Of a stretch of DNA of 64,000 bases, positions 26,971 to 36,055 are shown in pieces. Every line of letters begins with the position of its first letter. The first letter of the stretch is position 1. Below the pieces are notes generated by a model that did not search any database, had not been told where the DNA came from, and saw only the letters and a program-made list of their open reading frames with translations. Both the position numbers and the translations under genes were made by a program. Source of the stretch: Accumulibacter sp. Lineage in GTDB: Bacteria > Pseudomonadota > Gammaproteobacteria > Burkholderiales > Rhodocyclaceae. The stretch lies in NCBI RefSeq assembly GCF_036625195.1, contig NZ_JAZKUG010000001.1, positions 2,170,001 to 2,234,000 of the forward strand. Reading direction: 5' to 3'.

Positions 26971-27795
26971 TCAGCCGTCGGGCGCGACGAAGAACAACTG
27001 CTCGCCGTGTGGCCGGAAGGCGCCGATCGCGGCACGGCCAGCGGGGCCGCTCAACCAGTCGATCAGCGCCCGTGCGCCGGCATGATTGACCTGCGGATGG
27101 AGCCTCGGGTTGACGGCGATGACGCCGTACGGATTGAACATCCTGCGGTCACCCTGGAAGAGGATCTCGAGACCGGTGCGCGCGCTGTAGGTGGCATGGG
27201 TCGCTCGATCCGACAGCGTGTAGGCCTGCATCTCTCCCGCCATCATCAGCACTTCGCCCATGCCAAGCCCGGCCGCGACGTACCAGGGCCTGCCGCTGAC
27301 CCGCAGCGCGAGTTGTTGCCAATAGCTCTTCTCCATGCGATCGGTCCCCGAGTCGTCGCCGCGTGAGACGAAACGCGCCTGATGGTCGGCGATGCGCCGG
27401 AAGGCGTCGACAACGTCGGCGCTCTGGCGCACGCCCGCCGGATCGCTGCGCGGCCCGAGGAGAACGAAATCGTTGTACATCACGTCGCGGCGCTCGACAC
27501 CGTATCCGGCGGCAACGAAGGCGTCCTCGGCGCGCCGGTCGTGCACCAGGACGACATCGACGTCACCATTCTGCGCCAGCTTGAGCGCCTTGCCGCTGCC
27601 GACCGCGATGACCTGGACGCGCTGGCCGTGCTGGCGCTCGAACTGCGGCAGGATGGCGCGCAGCAGCCCCGAGTTGTCCGTGCTGGTGGTCGTCGCGAGG
27701 CGCAGCACGTCGGCCGCGCGAACCGGCTGCCAGCTGCCGGCGAGCAGGCAGCCGACGAGCAGCAGAAGCAGCAGACGCAACGATGTCCAATCCAT
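26971..27795 (-). CDS. tupA: Tungstate-binding periplasmic protein
   Basis: 274 residues from the ATG at 27795, which starts a signal peptide (LRLLLLLLVGCLLAG). The mature N-terminus contains LATTTSTDNSGLL, the TTTST oxyanion-binding motif of TupA proteins, and GSGKALKLAQNGDVDVVLVH follows. The likely ligand is tungstate for molybdo/tungsto-enzymes such as formate dehydrogenase; related proteins can prefer vanadate, so the ligand is inferred. First gene of tupABC. Confidence 0.87.
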   Translation of the reverse strand: MDWTSLRLLLLLLVGCLLAGSWQPVRAADVLRLATTTSTDNSGLLRAILPQFERQHGQRVQVIAVGSGKALKLAQNGDVDVVLVHDRRAEDAFVAAGYGVERRDVMYNDFVLLGPRSDPAGVRQSADVVDAFRRIADHQARFVSRGDDSGTDRMEKSYWQQLALRVSGRPWYVAAGLGMGEVLMMAGEMQAYTLSDRATHATYSARTGLEILFQGDRRMFNPYGVIAVNPRLHPQVNHAGARALIDWLSGPAGRAAIGAFRPHGEQLFFVAPDG

Positions 27796-28089
27796 TTCCG
27801 TCACCCCCAGGAAAGCTTTCGGCCCGTCGCAGCGGCGGCCGAACCAGGCGCAGTCTAGCGGCAAATCGGTCTGCGACCAACCCCGCGCGCGCTGCTGCGC
27901 GATGCCGCTGCTGGCCAGCAGCCGAGCGTTCCGGCCTTGAGCGAGCAGGTGGTTCAGGCGCCGTCTGTGGCGCGGGCCAAGGCTCGATATCGCTGCGCAG
28001 AAAGCGCTTGCGCAGCGCGCGTCAGGGTCTAAACTGATTCTGGGATCCGGGGTTTTCCTGTGGTCCTGAACTGATCAAGGAGAGCGACG

Positions 28090-28515
28090 ATGAGCGGGAA
28101 GTGGTTTCACATCTGCGTTGCGGCGGCGACCGCCGGAGTGTTCGCCGGCAGCGCGGTGGCGGCAGAACGGCTGGATATCGGCAAGCGCGAGTACGAGGCC
28201 AACTGTGTCGTTTGTCATGGCGCCAAGGGCAAGGGCGATGGCCCGTTCGTCGAGTTCCTGTCGGTCAGGCCGACAGACCTGACCGTATTGACCAAGAACA
28301 ACAGTGGGCTGTTTCCGGTGAATCGGGTGCTCGAGTCGATCGACGGTCGCTCCTTGGTGAAAGGTCACGGGACGCGCGAGATGCCGATCTGGGGCGACAT
28401 CTATGATGTTCAGGCACAGCCGCAGTTCGATGACTACGGATACAACGCCAAGCTCTTCGTCTGGGCACGGCTGCTGGCTCTGGTCGACTACCTTAATCGC
28501 CTGCAGGTCAAGTGA
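28090..28515 (+). CDS. Periplasmic c-type cytochrome
   Basis: 141 residues. A signal peptide ends near residue 24 (GVFAGSAVAAE). One haem-binding motif, CVVCH, is followed by GAKGKGDGPF, typical of class I cytochromes, with a possible axial methionine in EMPIWGD. It has a good ribosome site (AAGGAGAGCGACG). The partner is unknown; a small soluble electron carrier is likely. Confidence 0.85.
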   Translation: MSGKWFHICVAAATAGVFAGSAVAAERLDIGKREYEANCVVCHGAKGKGDGPFVEFLSVRPTDLTVLTKNNSGLFPVNRVLESIDGRSLVKGHGTREMPIWGDIYDVQAQPQFDDYGYNAKLFVWARLLALVDYLNRLQVK

Positions 28516-28684
28516 TCGTGGCTGGTCAAGAACGGGGTCGTCCGGCTCATGCGGCGCTCTGGCGCATGCAGAGTCGGCGACTGACGGTCCACCAATCAGG
28601 GGCAGCCGAAGTGTTGCCAGGCAGTCGGCCCGAGTGCAATCCGGCAGGAGCACTGCTGCCGCGAACGGCTGACGGGGAGATGAG

Positions 28685-29077
28685 ATGAAGGCCGTGTGTG
28701 TCTTGTTGCCAATGGTGCTGGGTGTTTTCGGATGTGCGAGCGAGGTGACTCGTCAGCCGGTTGATCTGTCGAGAGTGAGGCAACCACCTGAGAAGCTCTT
28801 TGTCGCTTCGCAAACCGTCCCGGTGCGCCTTGATTCCGGATACGACCGGAGTATCAGAGCGGGCACCGAGTTTGTCGACGCCGGCGGAATTGCTCAAGGC
28901 GACATACTGAAACCTACGAACGCCAATTTCACCGTCGAGGGTGCGCATATGCACGAGGCTTGGCTGGTGGTGCACGCGGGCCGTCTCGTGGGGTTCTATC
29001 TTCCTGTCGAGAAGGCGTTTTCACCGCTCTCCGCCCCGGTCGCCTTGCCACTTGAAATCAAGGAGTTGCGCAAGTGA
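28685..29077 (+). CDS. Hypothetical lipoprotein
   Basis: 130 residues. The N-terminus MKAVCVLLPMVLGVFGCASE has a lipobox-like VFGC, so the mature protein probably begins at Cys17. The rest is predicted beta-rich with no family recognised. Its stop overlaps the start of the next lipoprotein gene (ATGA), so the two are translationally coupled and probably work together in the cell envelope. Confidence 0.65.
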   Translation: MKAVCVLLPMVLGVFGCASEVTRQPVDLSRVRQPPEKLFVASQTVPVRLDSGYDRSIRAGTEFVDAGGIAQGDILKPTNANFTVEGAHMHEAWLVVHAGRLVGFYLPVEKAFSPLSAPVALPLEIKELRK

Positions 29078-29544
29078 ACATCAATCGTCTGTGTGTCAGT
29101 TGGTTGTTGCCGATCGCACTGGCCGCCTGTGCCACGGGGCCAAAGTACACGGAGATGCAGTCTTCGATTCCGACCCTTGGTGCGGAGCAAGGTCGAGTCT
29201 ATTTCTATCGCAGTGGCAGTGCGTTCGGCGCGGCGGTTCAGCCATCGATCCTGTTGAACGGGGTCGTGGTCGGTGAATCGAAGCCGGGGGGGTTCTTCTT
29301 CGTCGACCAGGCTGCCGGCAACAAGGAGGTCAGCACGTCGACCGAGGTCGAGAAGAAGCTGTCCTTCACGCTTGATCCCGGTCAGACGAGATACGTCCGG
29401 ACCGTCATTGGCCTCGGCTTCTTCGTCGGACGGGTCTACCCCGAACTCGTGGACGACGCAACAGGGCAGAAGGAGATCGAAGAGGCGAGCTATATCGGGC
29501 CGCCACTGCAGCAGGGAGTGAAGGTCGAGGCCAAAGCGCGATAG
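29074..29544 (+). CDS. DUF2846-like lipoprotein
   Basis: 156 residues. Lipobox LAAC near residue 19. The mature part (GRVYFYRSGSAFGAAVQPSI, GVVVGESKPGGFFFVDQAAG) matches the pattern of DUF2846 lipoproteins, beta-sandwich proteins of unknown role. It overlaps the preceding lipoprotein gene by four bases. Confidence 0.7.
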   Translation: MNINRLCVSWLLPIALAACATGPKYTEMQSSIPTLGAEQGRVYFYRSGSAFGAAVQPSILLNGVVVGESKPGGFFFVDQAAGNKEVSTSTEVEKKLSFTLDPGQTRYVRTVIGLGFFVGRVYPELVDDATGQKEIEEASYIGPPLQQGVKVEAKAR

Positions 29545-29643
29545 GAATGGCGGACCGGCCTGGCGCTGCGGCGGCAGCGACCAGGGCGCCGGCCGGCGTG
29601 CGCCGCGCAGCGCTTGATGCTGCGATGCGGTAGAATCGTGGTC

Positions 29644-30681
29644 ATGATTTATCCGCTTCTCCGCCAGTTCTTTTTCGCGCTCGATCCGGAAGTCGCGCAC
29701 GGCATTGGTATGACCGGCGTCGAGCTGCTGCGGGCCACCGGCGCAAGCTGCCTGCTGGCGAGTCCGGTGCCGCCCGATCGCGTGTCGGTCATGGGACTCG
29801 ACTTTCCCAATCCCGTCGGTCTGGCCGCCGGGCTCGACAAGAACGGCGAACACATCGATGCGCTGGCGGCGCTGGGCTTCGGCTTCATCGAAATCGGCAC
29901 TGTCACTCCTCGACCACAGCCGGGAAATCCGCGGCCGCGGATGTTCCGCATTCCCGATCGGCAGGCGATCATCAATCGCATGGGGTTCAACAACGACGGC
30001 GTCGAGAGATTGCTGGCCAATGTCGCCGCGGCGCGTTTCCCGCGCCAGGGGGGGGTTCTCGGCATCAACATCGGCAAGAACTTCGATACGCCGATCGAGC
30101 GCGCGGCCGACGATTACCTGTTCTGCCTCGAGCGCGTCTATGGTGCCGCGAGTTACGTCGCGGTGAACATCTCGAGCCCGAATACCCGCAACCTGCGCGA
30201 ACTGCAGCAGGACGCGGCGCTCGATGCCCTGCTCGGCAGCCTCAAGGCGGCGCAGGCGAGCCTCGCCGACCGGCATGGGCGCTACGTTCCGCTGGCGCTG
30301 AAGATCGCCCCCGACCTCGACGAGGGCCAGGTGCGGGCGATTGCCGACCTGCTTCGCCGGCACCGAATCGATGCCGTCATCGCCACCAACACGACGGTGA
30401 CACGGATCGGTGTCGAGGGCAGGCCGCACGCCGACGAGGCCGGCGGCCTGTCCGGCGCGCCGCTGCTCGCATTGTCGACCGCCATCGTCAGGCAACTGGC
30501 GGTGGCGCTGGCCGGCGAACTGCCGATCATCGGCGTCGGCGGCATCACGAGCGGCGCCGACGCGGCCGCCCGGATCGCCGCCGGTGCCTCGCTGGTGCAG
30601 TTCTACACCGGTTTCATCTATCGCGGACCGGATCTCGTCGGCGAGGCGGCGGCGGCAATCGCCCGGCAGCGGCAGGCATGA
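29644..30681 (+). CDS. pyrD: Dihydroorotate dehydrogenase (quinone), class 2
   Basis: 345 residues from ATG 29644. It oxidises dihydroorotate to orotate in pyrimidine synthesis and passes electrons to quinone at the membrane. The N-terminal quinone-tunnel helices, the FMN-binding FPNPVGLAAGLDKNGE and the catalytic-serine segment NISSPNTRNLREL near residue 176 are visible. A TAGAAT hexamer seven bases before the ATG could give a leaderless transcript. Confidence 0.95.
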   Translation: MIYPLLRQFFFALDPEVAHGIGMTGVELLRATGASCLLASPVPPDRVSVMGLDFPNPVGLAAGLDKNGEHIDALAALGFGFIEIGTVTPRPQPGNPRPRMFRIPDRQAIINRMGFNNDGVERLLANVAAARFPRQGGVLGINIGKNFDTPIERAADDYLFCLERVYGAASYVAVNISSPNTRNLRELQQDAALDALLGSLKAAQASLADRHGRYVPLALKIAPDLDEGQVRAIADLLRRHRIDAVIATNTTVTRIGVEGRPHADEAGGLSGAPLLALSTAIVRQLAVALAGELPIIGVGGITSGADAAARIAAGASLVQFYTGFIYRGPDLVGEAAAAIARQRQA

Positions 30682-30708
30682 GCAGCGATGCCGGCGTCGC
30701 GCCTGTGG

Positions 30709-30737
30709 TTGAATGTGCCCGGGCGGCGGGTGATAAT
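30709..30737 (+). promoter_or_regulatory. Promoter of the rnf operon
   Basis: TTGAAT and GATAAT are separated by 17 bases, ahead of the first rnf gene. This is a good sigma-70-type match. Confidence 0.55.
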
Positions 30738-30778
30738 GTGGCGGCTGTCGATTGCGCAGCCCTTCACCGCCAGCAACC

Positions 30779-31363
30779 GTGACCCACTACCTCTTCCTGC
30801 TCGTCGGCGCCGTCCTCGTCAATAACGTCGTCCTCGTCAAGATCCTCGGGCTGTGCCCCTTCATGGGCGTCTCCAGGAAGCTGGAGACGGCTTTCGGCAT
30901 GGGCGCGGCGACGACCTTCGTGCTGACCGTCGCCACCGGCGCCAGCTACATCATCGACCGCTACCTGCTGCTGCCCTTCGGCCTCGAGTACCTGCGCACG
31001 CTCTCGTTCATCGTCACCATCGCCGCCATCGTCCAGTTGACCGAGATGGTGATCCAGAAGACCAGCCCGTTGCTGCATCAGGTGCTCGGCATCTACCTGC
31101 CGTTGATCACCACGAACTGCGCCGTCCTCGGAGTGCCGCTGCTGAACATCGCCAATCGGCACGACTTCGTCGAGTCGCTGCTCTTCGGCGCCGGCAGTGC
31201 CATCGGTTTCTCGTTCGTGCTGGTGCTGTTCGCGGGCATCCGCGAGCGGATCGAGGGCGCCGACGTGCCACAGCACTTCCGTGGCGCGGCGATCGCGATG
31301 GTCACTGCCGGTCTGATGAGCCTCGCTTTCATGGGCTTCGCCGGTCTGGACCGGTACCAATGA
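30779..31363 (+). CDS. rnfA: Rnf electron transport complex subunit A
   Basis: 194 residues from GTG 30779, matching the family length (193); a GTG at 30752 is an alternative. It is an integral membrane subunit with six hydrophobic helices. Motifs VNNVVLVKILGLCPFMGVS and ITTNCAVLG, conserved in RnfA/RnfE, are present; their cysteines bind an intramembrane iron-sulfur cluster in studied complexes. Rnf couples ferredoxin-NAD electron transfer to ion movement or, as Rsx, reduces SoxR. The stop overlaps rnfB. Confidence 0.94.
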   Translation: MTHYLFLLVGAVLVNNVVLVKILGLCPFMGVSRKLETAFGMGAATTFVLTVATGASYIIDRYLLLPFGLEYLRTLSFIVTIAAIVQLTEMVIQKTSPLLHQVLGIYLPLITTNCAVLGVPLLNIANRHDFVESLLFGAGSAIGFSFVLVLFAGIRERIEGADVPQHFRGAAIAMVTAGLMSLAFMGFAGLDRYQ

Positions 31364-31902
31364 TCACCGCACTGGCGATCATGGCACTGGGCGCCGTCGT
31401 CCTCGGCGCGGCACTTGGCTATGCGTCGATCCGCTTCAAGGTCGAGGGCGACCCGCTGGTCGAGAAGATCGAGGCCATCCTGCCGCAGACGCAATGCGGA
31501 CAGTGCGGCTACCCCGGCTGCAAGCCGTATGCGGCGGCGATTTCGGCCGGCGAGGCGGACATCAATCTGTGCCCGCCTGGCGGGATGGACGGTGTGCGCA
31601 AGCTTGCCGACCTGCTGGGTCGCGAGGTCAAGCCGCTGGAAGCCGAGGAAAAGCCGAAGCAGATCGCGATCATCGACGAGCAGACGTGCATCGGCTGCAC
31701 GCTGTGCATCCAGGCCTGTCCGGTCGATGCGATCGTGGGCGCCGCGAAGCAGATGCACACCATCATCGAGCCCTTGTGCACCGGCTGCGAGCTTTGCGTC
31801 AAGCCGTGCCCGGTCGAGTGCATCAGCATGCAGCCGATCGCCGAGAACATCGACAACTGGAAGTGGAAGTATCCAGTGTTCGAGATCAAGCGTGCCGCCT
31901 GA
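31360..31902 (+). CDS. rnfB: Rnf complex iron-sulfur subunit B
   Basis: 180 residues. An N-terminal membrane anchor (LAIMALGAVVLGAALGYAS) precedes the CGQCGYPGC four-cysteine cluster site and two ferredoxin-type motifs, CIGCTLCIQACP and CTGCELCVKPCP. It is the electron entry subunit facing ferredoxin. ATGA overlap with rnfA. Confidence 0.95.
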   Translation: MITALAIMALGAVVLGAALGYASIRFKVEGDPLVEKIEAILPQTQCGQCGYPGCKPYAAAISAGEADINLCPPGGMDGVRKLADLLGREVKPLEAEEKPKQIAIIDEQTCIGCTLCIQACPVDAIVGAAKQMHTIIEPLCTGCELCVKPCPVECISMQPIAENIDNWKWKYPVFEIKRAA

Positions 31903-31912
31903 GGCAGCAGCG

Positions 31913-33676
31913 GTGCTGGCGCAACTGTTCCGCTTCAAGGGCGGAGTCAAACCACAGACCAACAAGGCGATCTCGGTGCACGAGCCGATCGGTCAGGCGC
32001 CGCTGCCCGCACGCCTGTTCGTGCCGCTGCACCAGAGCATCGGCGGTGCGCCGAGTCCGTTGGTGCAGGCCGGCGACACGGTGCTCAAGGGACAACTGAT
32101 CGGCGGTGCCGACGCGTGGGTGTCGGCGGCGGTGCATGCGCCGACCTCCGGCCGCGTGCTGGCCGTCGAACCGCATGTCGCCGCGCATCCGTCGGGGCTG
32201 CCGACGCTCTGCGTGGTCATCGAACCGGATGGGCGCGACGAGTGGATCGAGCGGCGGCCGGTCGACCACCGGAGCCTGGCTCCCGAGCGCGTGCGCGAAC
32301 TGCTGCGCGATGCCGGCGTCGTCGGTCTCGGCGGTGCCGCCTTCCCCAGCCACGCCAAGCTGACTCCGGCACGCGCCGTGGCGATGGAGCACCTGGTGAT
32401 CAACGGTGCCGAGTGCGAACCGTTCATGACCTGCGACGACATGCTGATGCGCGAGCGCGCCGACGAGATCGTGCGCGGCATCGCCATCTTCCGTGAGCTG
32501 CTGTCGGCGCGCGAGGTACTCATCGGCATCGAGGACAACAAGCCGGCAGCGATCGCTGCCATGCAGGAGGCAGTCCTTCGTCTGGCGCCGGATTATCGCG
32601 TCGTTGCCGTGCCGACGCGCTACCCGGCTGGCGGCGCGAAGCAGCTGATCCGCGTGCTCACCGGCAAGGAAGTCCCGGCCAGCCGCCGGTCGACCGAACT
32701 CGGCGTACAGTGCTTCAACGTCGCCACGGTATACACCGCTTACCGGGCGCTCACCCATGGCGAACCTGTCCTCTCGCGCATCGTCACGCTGACCGGCAAC
32801 GTCGAGCAGCCGCGCAACTGGGAGGTGTCTCTGGGTACACCGATGCGCGAAGTGGTGGCGCTGGCGCGACCAAGGGCCGACAGCAGCAGCTTCCTCATGG
32901 GCGGCCCGATGATGGGCTTCGAGATTCCCGACCTCGACGCGCCGGTGGTCAAGGCGACCAATTGCATCATCGCCGGTTCGCCCGGGCTCTTTCCGCCGCC
33001 GCCGCCGGAAATGCCGTGCATTCGCTGCGGCGCCTGTGCCGAGGTCTGCCCGCACGAGTTGCAACCTTTCGAACTCTACTGGTTCTCGCGCGCGCGGAAT
33101 TTCGGCAAGACGCAGGAGTACTACATCTTCGACTGCATCGAGTGCGGCTGTTGCAGTTACGTCTGCCCGTCGCACATTCCGCTGGTGCAGTATTTCCGTT
33201 TCGCGAAGAGCGAAATCTGGGCGCGCGAGCGCGAGAAGCAGGCGGCCGACGCCGCCAAGGAGCGCTTCGAGCTGCGCAACGCGCGTGCCGAGCGCGAGCA
33301 GGCCGAGAAGGCCGAGCGCCTGGCCCGGGCCGCCAGCGCCAGGACGAGCGAGAAGAAGGCGCCGCCCGAACCAGCGCCAGCGGCTGATCACCCGCCGGCA
33401 GCGGCGGGTGAGGCTGCGACGACGGCGAGTGAGGCCGAAGCCGCGAAGAAAGCCGCCATTGCCGCGGCAATCGAGCGCGCGCGCCTGCAGCGCGAGTCGG
33501 CGCAACCGAGGAATACGGATCGACTCAGCGCGGGCCAGCAGCGCGAGATTGCCGCCGTCGAGGCACGGCGCGCGGCGCGCTCCACGGCTGACACGACCGC
33601 GACGACCGGGACGGCAGCAACGACCGATCCGGGAGGCGCGGCCGTGGCACCCGCCGGGTCGCAGCGGGACGAGTGA
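31913..33676 (+). CDS. rnfC: Rnf complex NADH/FMN-binding subunit C
   Basis: 587 residues from GTG 31913, which has GAGG eight bases upstream and gives the family N-terminus LAQLFRFKGGV; a GTG at 31892 would overlap rnfB. It has an N-terminal barrel-sandwich domain, a NADH/FMN-binding domain (GVVGLGGAAFPSHAKLTPAR), an SLBB region and two 4Fe-4S motifs (CIRCGACAEVCP, CIECGCCSYVCP). The last 150 residues are a charged, alanine-rich coiled-coil tail, common in proteobacterial RnfC. Confidence 0.93.
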   Translation: MLAQLFRFKGGVKPQTNKAISVHEPIGQAPLPARLFVPLHQSIGGAPSPLVQAGDTVLKGQLIGGADAWVSAAVHAPTSGRVLAVEPHVAAHPSGLPTLCVVIEPDGRDEWIERRPVDHRSLAPERVRELLRDAGVVGLGGAAFPSHAKLTPARAVAMEHLVINGAECEPFMTCDDMLMRERADEIVRGIAIFRELLSAREVLIGIEDNKPAAIAAMQEAVLRLAPDYRVVAVPTRYPAGGAKQLIRVLTGKEVPASRRSTELGVQCFNVATVYTAYRALTHGEPVLSRIVTLTGNVEQPRNWEVSLGTPMREVVALARPRADSSSFLMGGPMMGFEIPDLDAPVVKATNCIIAGSPGLFPPPPPEMPCIRCGACAEVCPHELQPFELYWFSRARNFGKTQEYYIFDCIECGCCSYVCPSHIPLVQYFRFAKSEIWAREREKQAADAAKERFELRNARAEREQAEKAERLARAASARTSEKKAPPEPAPAADHPPAAAGEAATTASEAEAAKKAAIAAAIERARLQRESAQPRNTDRLSAGQQREIAAVEARRAARSTADTTATTGTAATTDPGGAAVAPAGSQRDE

Positions 33677-34695
33677 TGTCCTGGTCGACGCCGCCCTACC
33701 TGCTGGCCGATGTCAGCGTGCGCCGCGTGATGCTGCAGGTTCTGCTCGCGCTGCTGCCGGGGATCGCCGCCTACGTCTGGCTGATCGGCCCGGCAATCAT
33801 CCTCCAGTTGGCGATCGCCACGCTGGCGGCGCTGCTCGCCGAAGCGCTGCTGCTGCGGCTGCGCGGCCGGCCGCTGCTGCTCTTCCTCACCGACGGCAGC
33901 GCGATCGTCACCGCCTGGCTGGTCGCCCTCGCTTTTCCGCCACTCTCTCCCTGGTGGTTGACCGTGGTCGGTGCCCTCTTCGCCATCGTCGTCGCCAAGC
34001 ACCTCTACGGTGGGCTTGGCCAGAATCCCTTCAATCCGGCGATGATCGCCTTTGCCGCATGCATAGTCTCCTTCCCTGCACTGATGTCGCAATGGCCGGC
34101 GCTGGGGCTCAGGTTGAGCGTCGCCGAGCAGTTCGAGATCATTGCCGGGCTGGCGCCGCGAGTCGATGCGATGACCGGCGCGACACCGCTCGATGCGCTG
34201 AAGACCGCGCTGAAACTTGGCGATGGCGCCGTCGATGTGCCGACGCTGCTGGCGACGCAGGAGGTGTTCGGCAATTTCGCCGGGCGTGGCTGGGAGTGGG
34301 TGAGCGCCGGCTACCTGCTTGGCGGCCTCTGGCTGTGGCAGCGCAGGATCATCACCTGGCAGGCGCCGCTCGCCTTCGTCTGCGGCCTCTCGCTTCCCGC
34401 CACCGTCCTCTGGGCATGGAACCCGCAGCAGTTCGCCGATCCGCTGTTCCACCTGTTTTCCGGCGGTTCGCTGCTCGGCGCCTTCTTCATCGTCACCGAT
34501 CCGGTTTCCGGCTCGACCACCTTTCGTGGCAAGCTGATCTTCGGTTTCCTCGCCGGCGCGATCGCCTACGTCATCCGTGTCTTCGGCGGCTATCCCGACG
34601 GGGTCGCCTTTGCCGTGCTGCTGATGAACCTCTGTGTGCCGTTGATCGACATGTACACGCAGCCGCCGATCTTTGGCATGAAGAAGCCGGAATGA
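33676..34695 (+). CDS. rnfD: Rnf complex membrane subunit D
   Basis: 339 residues, about nine hydrophobic helices. The flavinylation site MTGATPLDALK near residue 172 would carry covalently bound FMN through its threonine. Start overlaps the rnfC stop (TGATG); the stop overlaps rnfG. Confidence 0.94.
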   Translation: MSWSTPPYLLADVSVRRVMLQVLLALLPGIAAYVWLIGPAIILQLAIATLAALLAEALLLRLRGRPLLLFLTDGSAIVTAWLVALAFPPLSPWWLTVVGALFAIVVAKHLYGGLGQNPFNPAMIAFAACIVSFPALMSQWPALGLRLSVAEQFEIIAGLAPRVDAMTGATPLDALKTALKLGDGAVDVPTLLATQEVFGNFAGRGWEWVSAGYLLGGLWLWQRRIITWQAPLAFVCGLSLPATVLWAWNPQQFADPLFHLFSGGSLLGAFFIVTDPVSGSTTFRGKLIFGFLAGAIAYVIRVFGGYPDGVAFAVLLMNLCVPLIDMYTQPPIFGMKKPE

Positions 34696-35360
34696 CACCG
34701 CCGGTGCGGACCCCGACGGCGACGGCGATGGCGCTGCGCACGGCGCTCATCCTGCTGATCTTCGTCGTTGCCTTCACCAGCCTGCTCGCTGCCGCCTACC
34801 TGTGGACCCGGCCAGCGATCGAGGAGGCTGCGGCGGCGGAGAAGATGAAGCTGATCAGCGAGGTGCTGCCGCGCGAGCTCTACGACAATGAGCTGCTGGC
34901 CGACAGCCGGCGCCTGGCGCCGGCGGCGGGCCTCGGGCTGGACGAGGAGTCGACCGTCTATCTGGCGCGCCAGGGTGGCCAGGCGAGCGCGATCGTCTTC
35001 GAGGCGGTCGCCGCCGATGGCTATTCCGGCCGTATCCGGCTGCTGCTCGCCGTCGCCGCTGACGGCACCCTGCTCGGCGTGCGGGTGACGCAACACAAGG
35101 AGACGCCCGGCCTCGGCGATTACATCGAGCCGCGCAAGGACCGCAACAAGGAGCGGCCATGGATCAGGCAGTTTGACGGCCTTTCGCTGGCGACGGTCGG
35201 CGAGCGCGAGTGGCGCGTGCGCAAGGATGGTGGCCGCTTCGATTCTCTGGCCGGGGCGACGGTGACGCCGCGGGCGGTCATCAAGGCCGTCCACCGGGCG
35301 CTGCAGTACGTGGCGGAAAATCGGCAGCAGTTGTTCACGGTCGAAGGGACAGGCAAATGA
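34692..35360 (+). CDS. rnfG: Rnf complex subunit G
   Basis: 222 residues. A single N-terminal transmembrane helix is followed by a periplasmic FMN-binding domain; the covalent FMN site is DSLAGATVTPRAVIKAV near residue 185. Segment LGVRVTQHKETPGLGDYIEP is typical of RnfG. It overlaps rnfD and rnfE by four bases each. Confidence 0.94.
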   Translation: MTPPVRTPTATAMALRTALILLIFVVAFTSLLAAAYLWTRPAIEEAAAAEKMKLISEVLPRELYDNELLADSRRLAPAAGLGLDEESTVYLARQGGQASAIVFEAVAADGYSGRIRLLLAVAADGTLLGVRVTQHKETPGLGDYIEPRKDRNKERPWIRQFDGLSLATVGEREWRVRKDGGRFDSLAGATVTPRAVIKAVHRALQYVAENRQQLFTVEGTGK

Positions 35361-36055
35361 TCGGTCGCGACGAACTCATCGAGATCAGGGACAACGGTCT
35401 CTGGAAGCAGAATACGAGCCTGGTGCAGATCCTTGGCCTGTGTCCGCTGCTTGCGGTGACGACCAACGCCGTCAATGGCGTCATGCTGTCGTTGGCGACG
35501 ATCATCGTCATGGCCGTCGCCAACCTTGCAGTTGCCTCGCTGCGCAACCTGATTCCGCACGAGATTCGCATCCCGGTGTTCATCCTGATCGTCGCCGCGC
35601 TGGTGACGGTCGTCGATCTGCTCTTCAATGCGCAGTTGCACGAGCTGTATCTGGTGCTTGGCATCTTCATTCCGCTGATCGTCACCAACTGCATCGTGCT
35701 TGCACGGGTCGAGGCCTTTGCCAACAAGAATCCGCCGCTGCAGTCGCTATGTGATGGCTTGTTCATGGGCGTCGGCATGCTGTGGACCCTCGCGCTGCTC
35801 GGCGGGCTGCGCGAACTGATCGGCGGTGGCACGCTGTTCTCCGGCATCGACATGGTCTTTCCGGGACTGCAGCCGCTGCAGTTGCTGCCCGCTGACTACC
35901 CCGGGCTGCTGCTCGCCATACTGCCGCCAGGCGCCTTCATCCTGCTCGGCTGCCTGATCGCCTGGAAAAACTGGGTCGAGGCCCGTGCCGCAGCGCGCCA
36001 TTCGCGCCGGCCATCGCTGCCGACGCCGCCGGCGCCGATGGCTGAGCATGCCTGA
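35357..36055 (+). CDS. rnfE: Rnf complex subunit E
   Basis: 232 residues with six hydrophobic helices, the pseudo-symmetric partner of RnfA: QILGLCPLLAVTTNAVNGV and IVTNCIVLARVEAFA match the conserved cysteine-containing helices. The C-terminus is basic and proline-rich. It overlaps nth by eight bases, as in the classic rsxABCDGE-nth arrangement. Confidence 0.94.
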   Translation: MIGRDELIEIRDNGLWKQNTSLVQILGLCPLLAVTTNAVNGVMLSLATIIVMAVANLAVASLRNLIPHEIRIPVFILIVAALVTVVDLLFNAQLHELYLVLGIFIPLIVTNCIVLARVEAFANKNPPLQSLCDGLFMGVGMLWTLALLGGLRELIGGGTLFSGIDMVFPGLQPLQLLPADYPGLLLAILPPGAFILLGCLIAWKNWVEARAAARHSRRPSLPTPPAPMAEHA

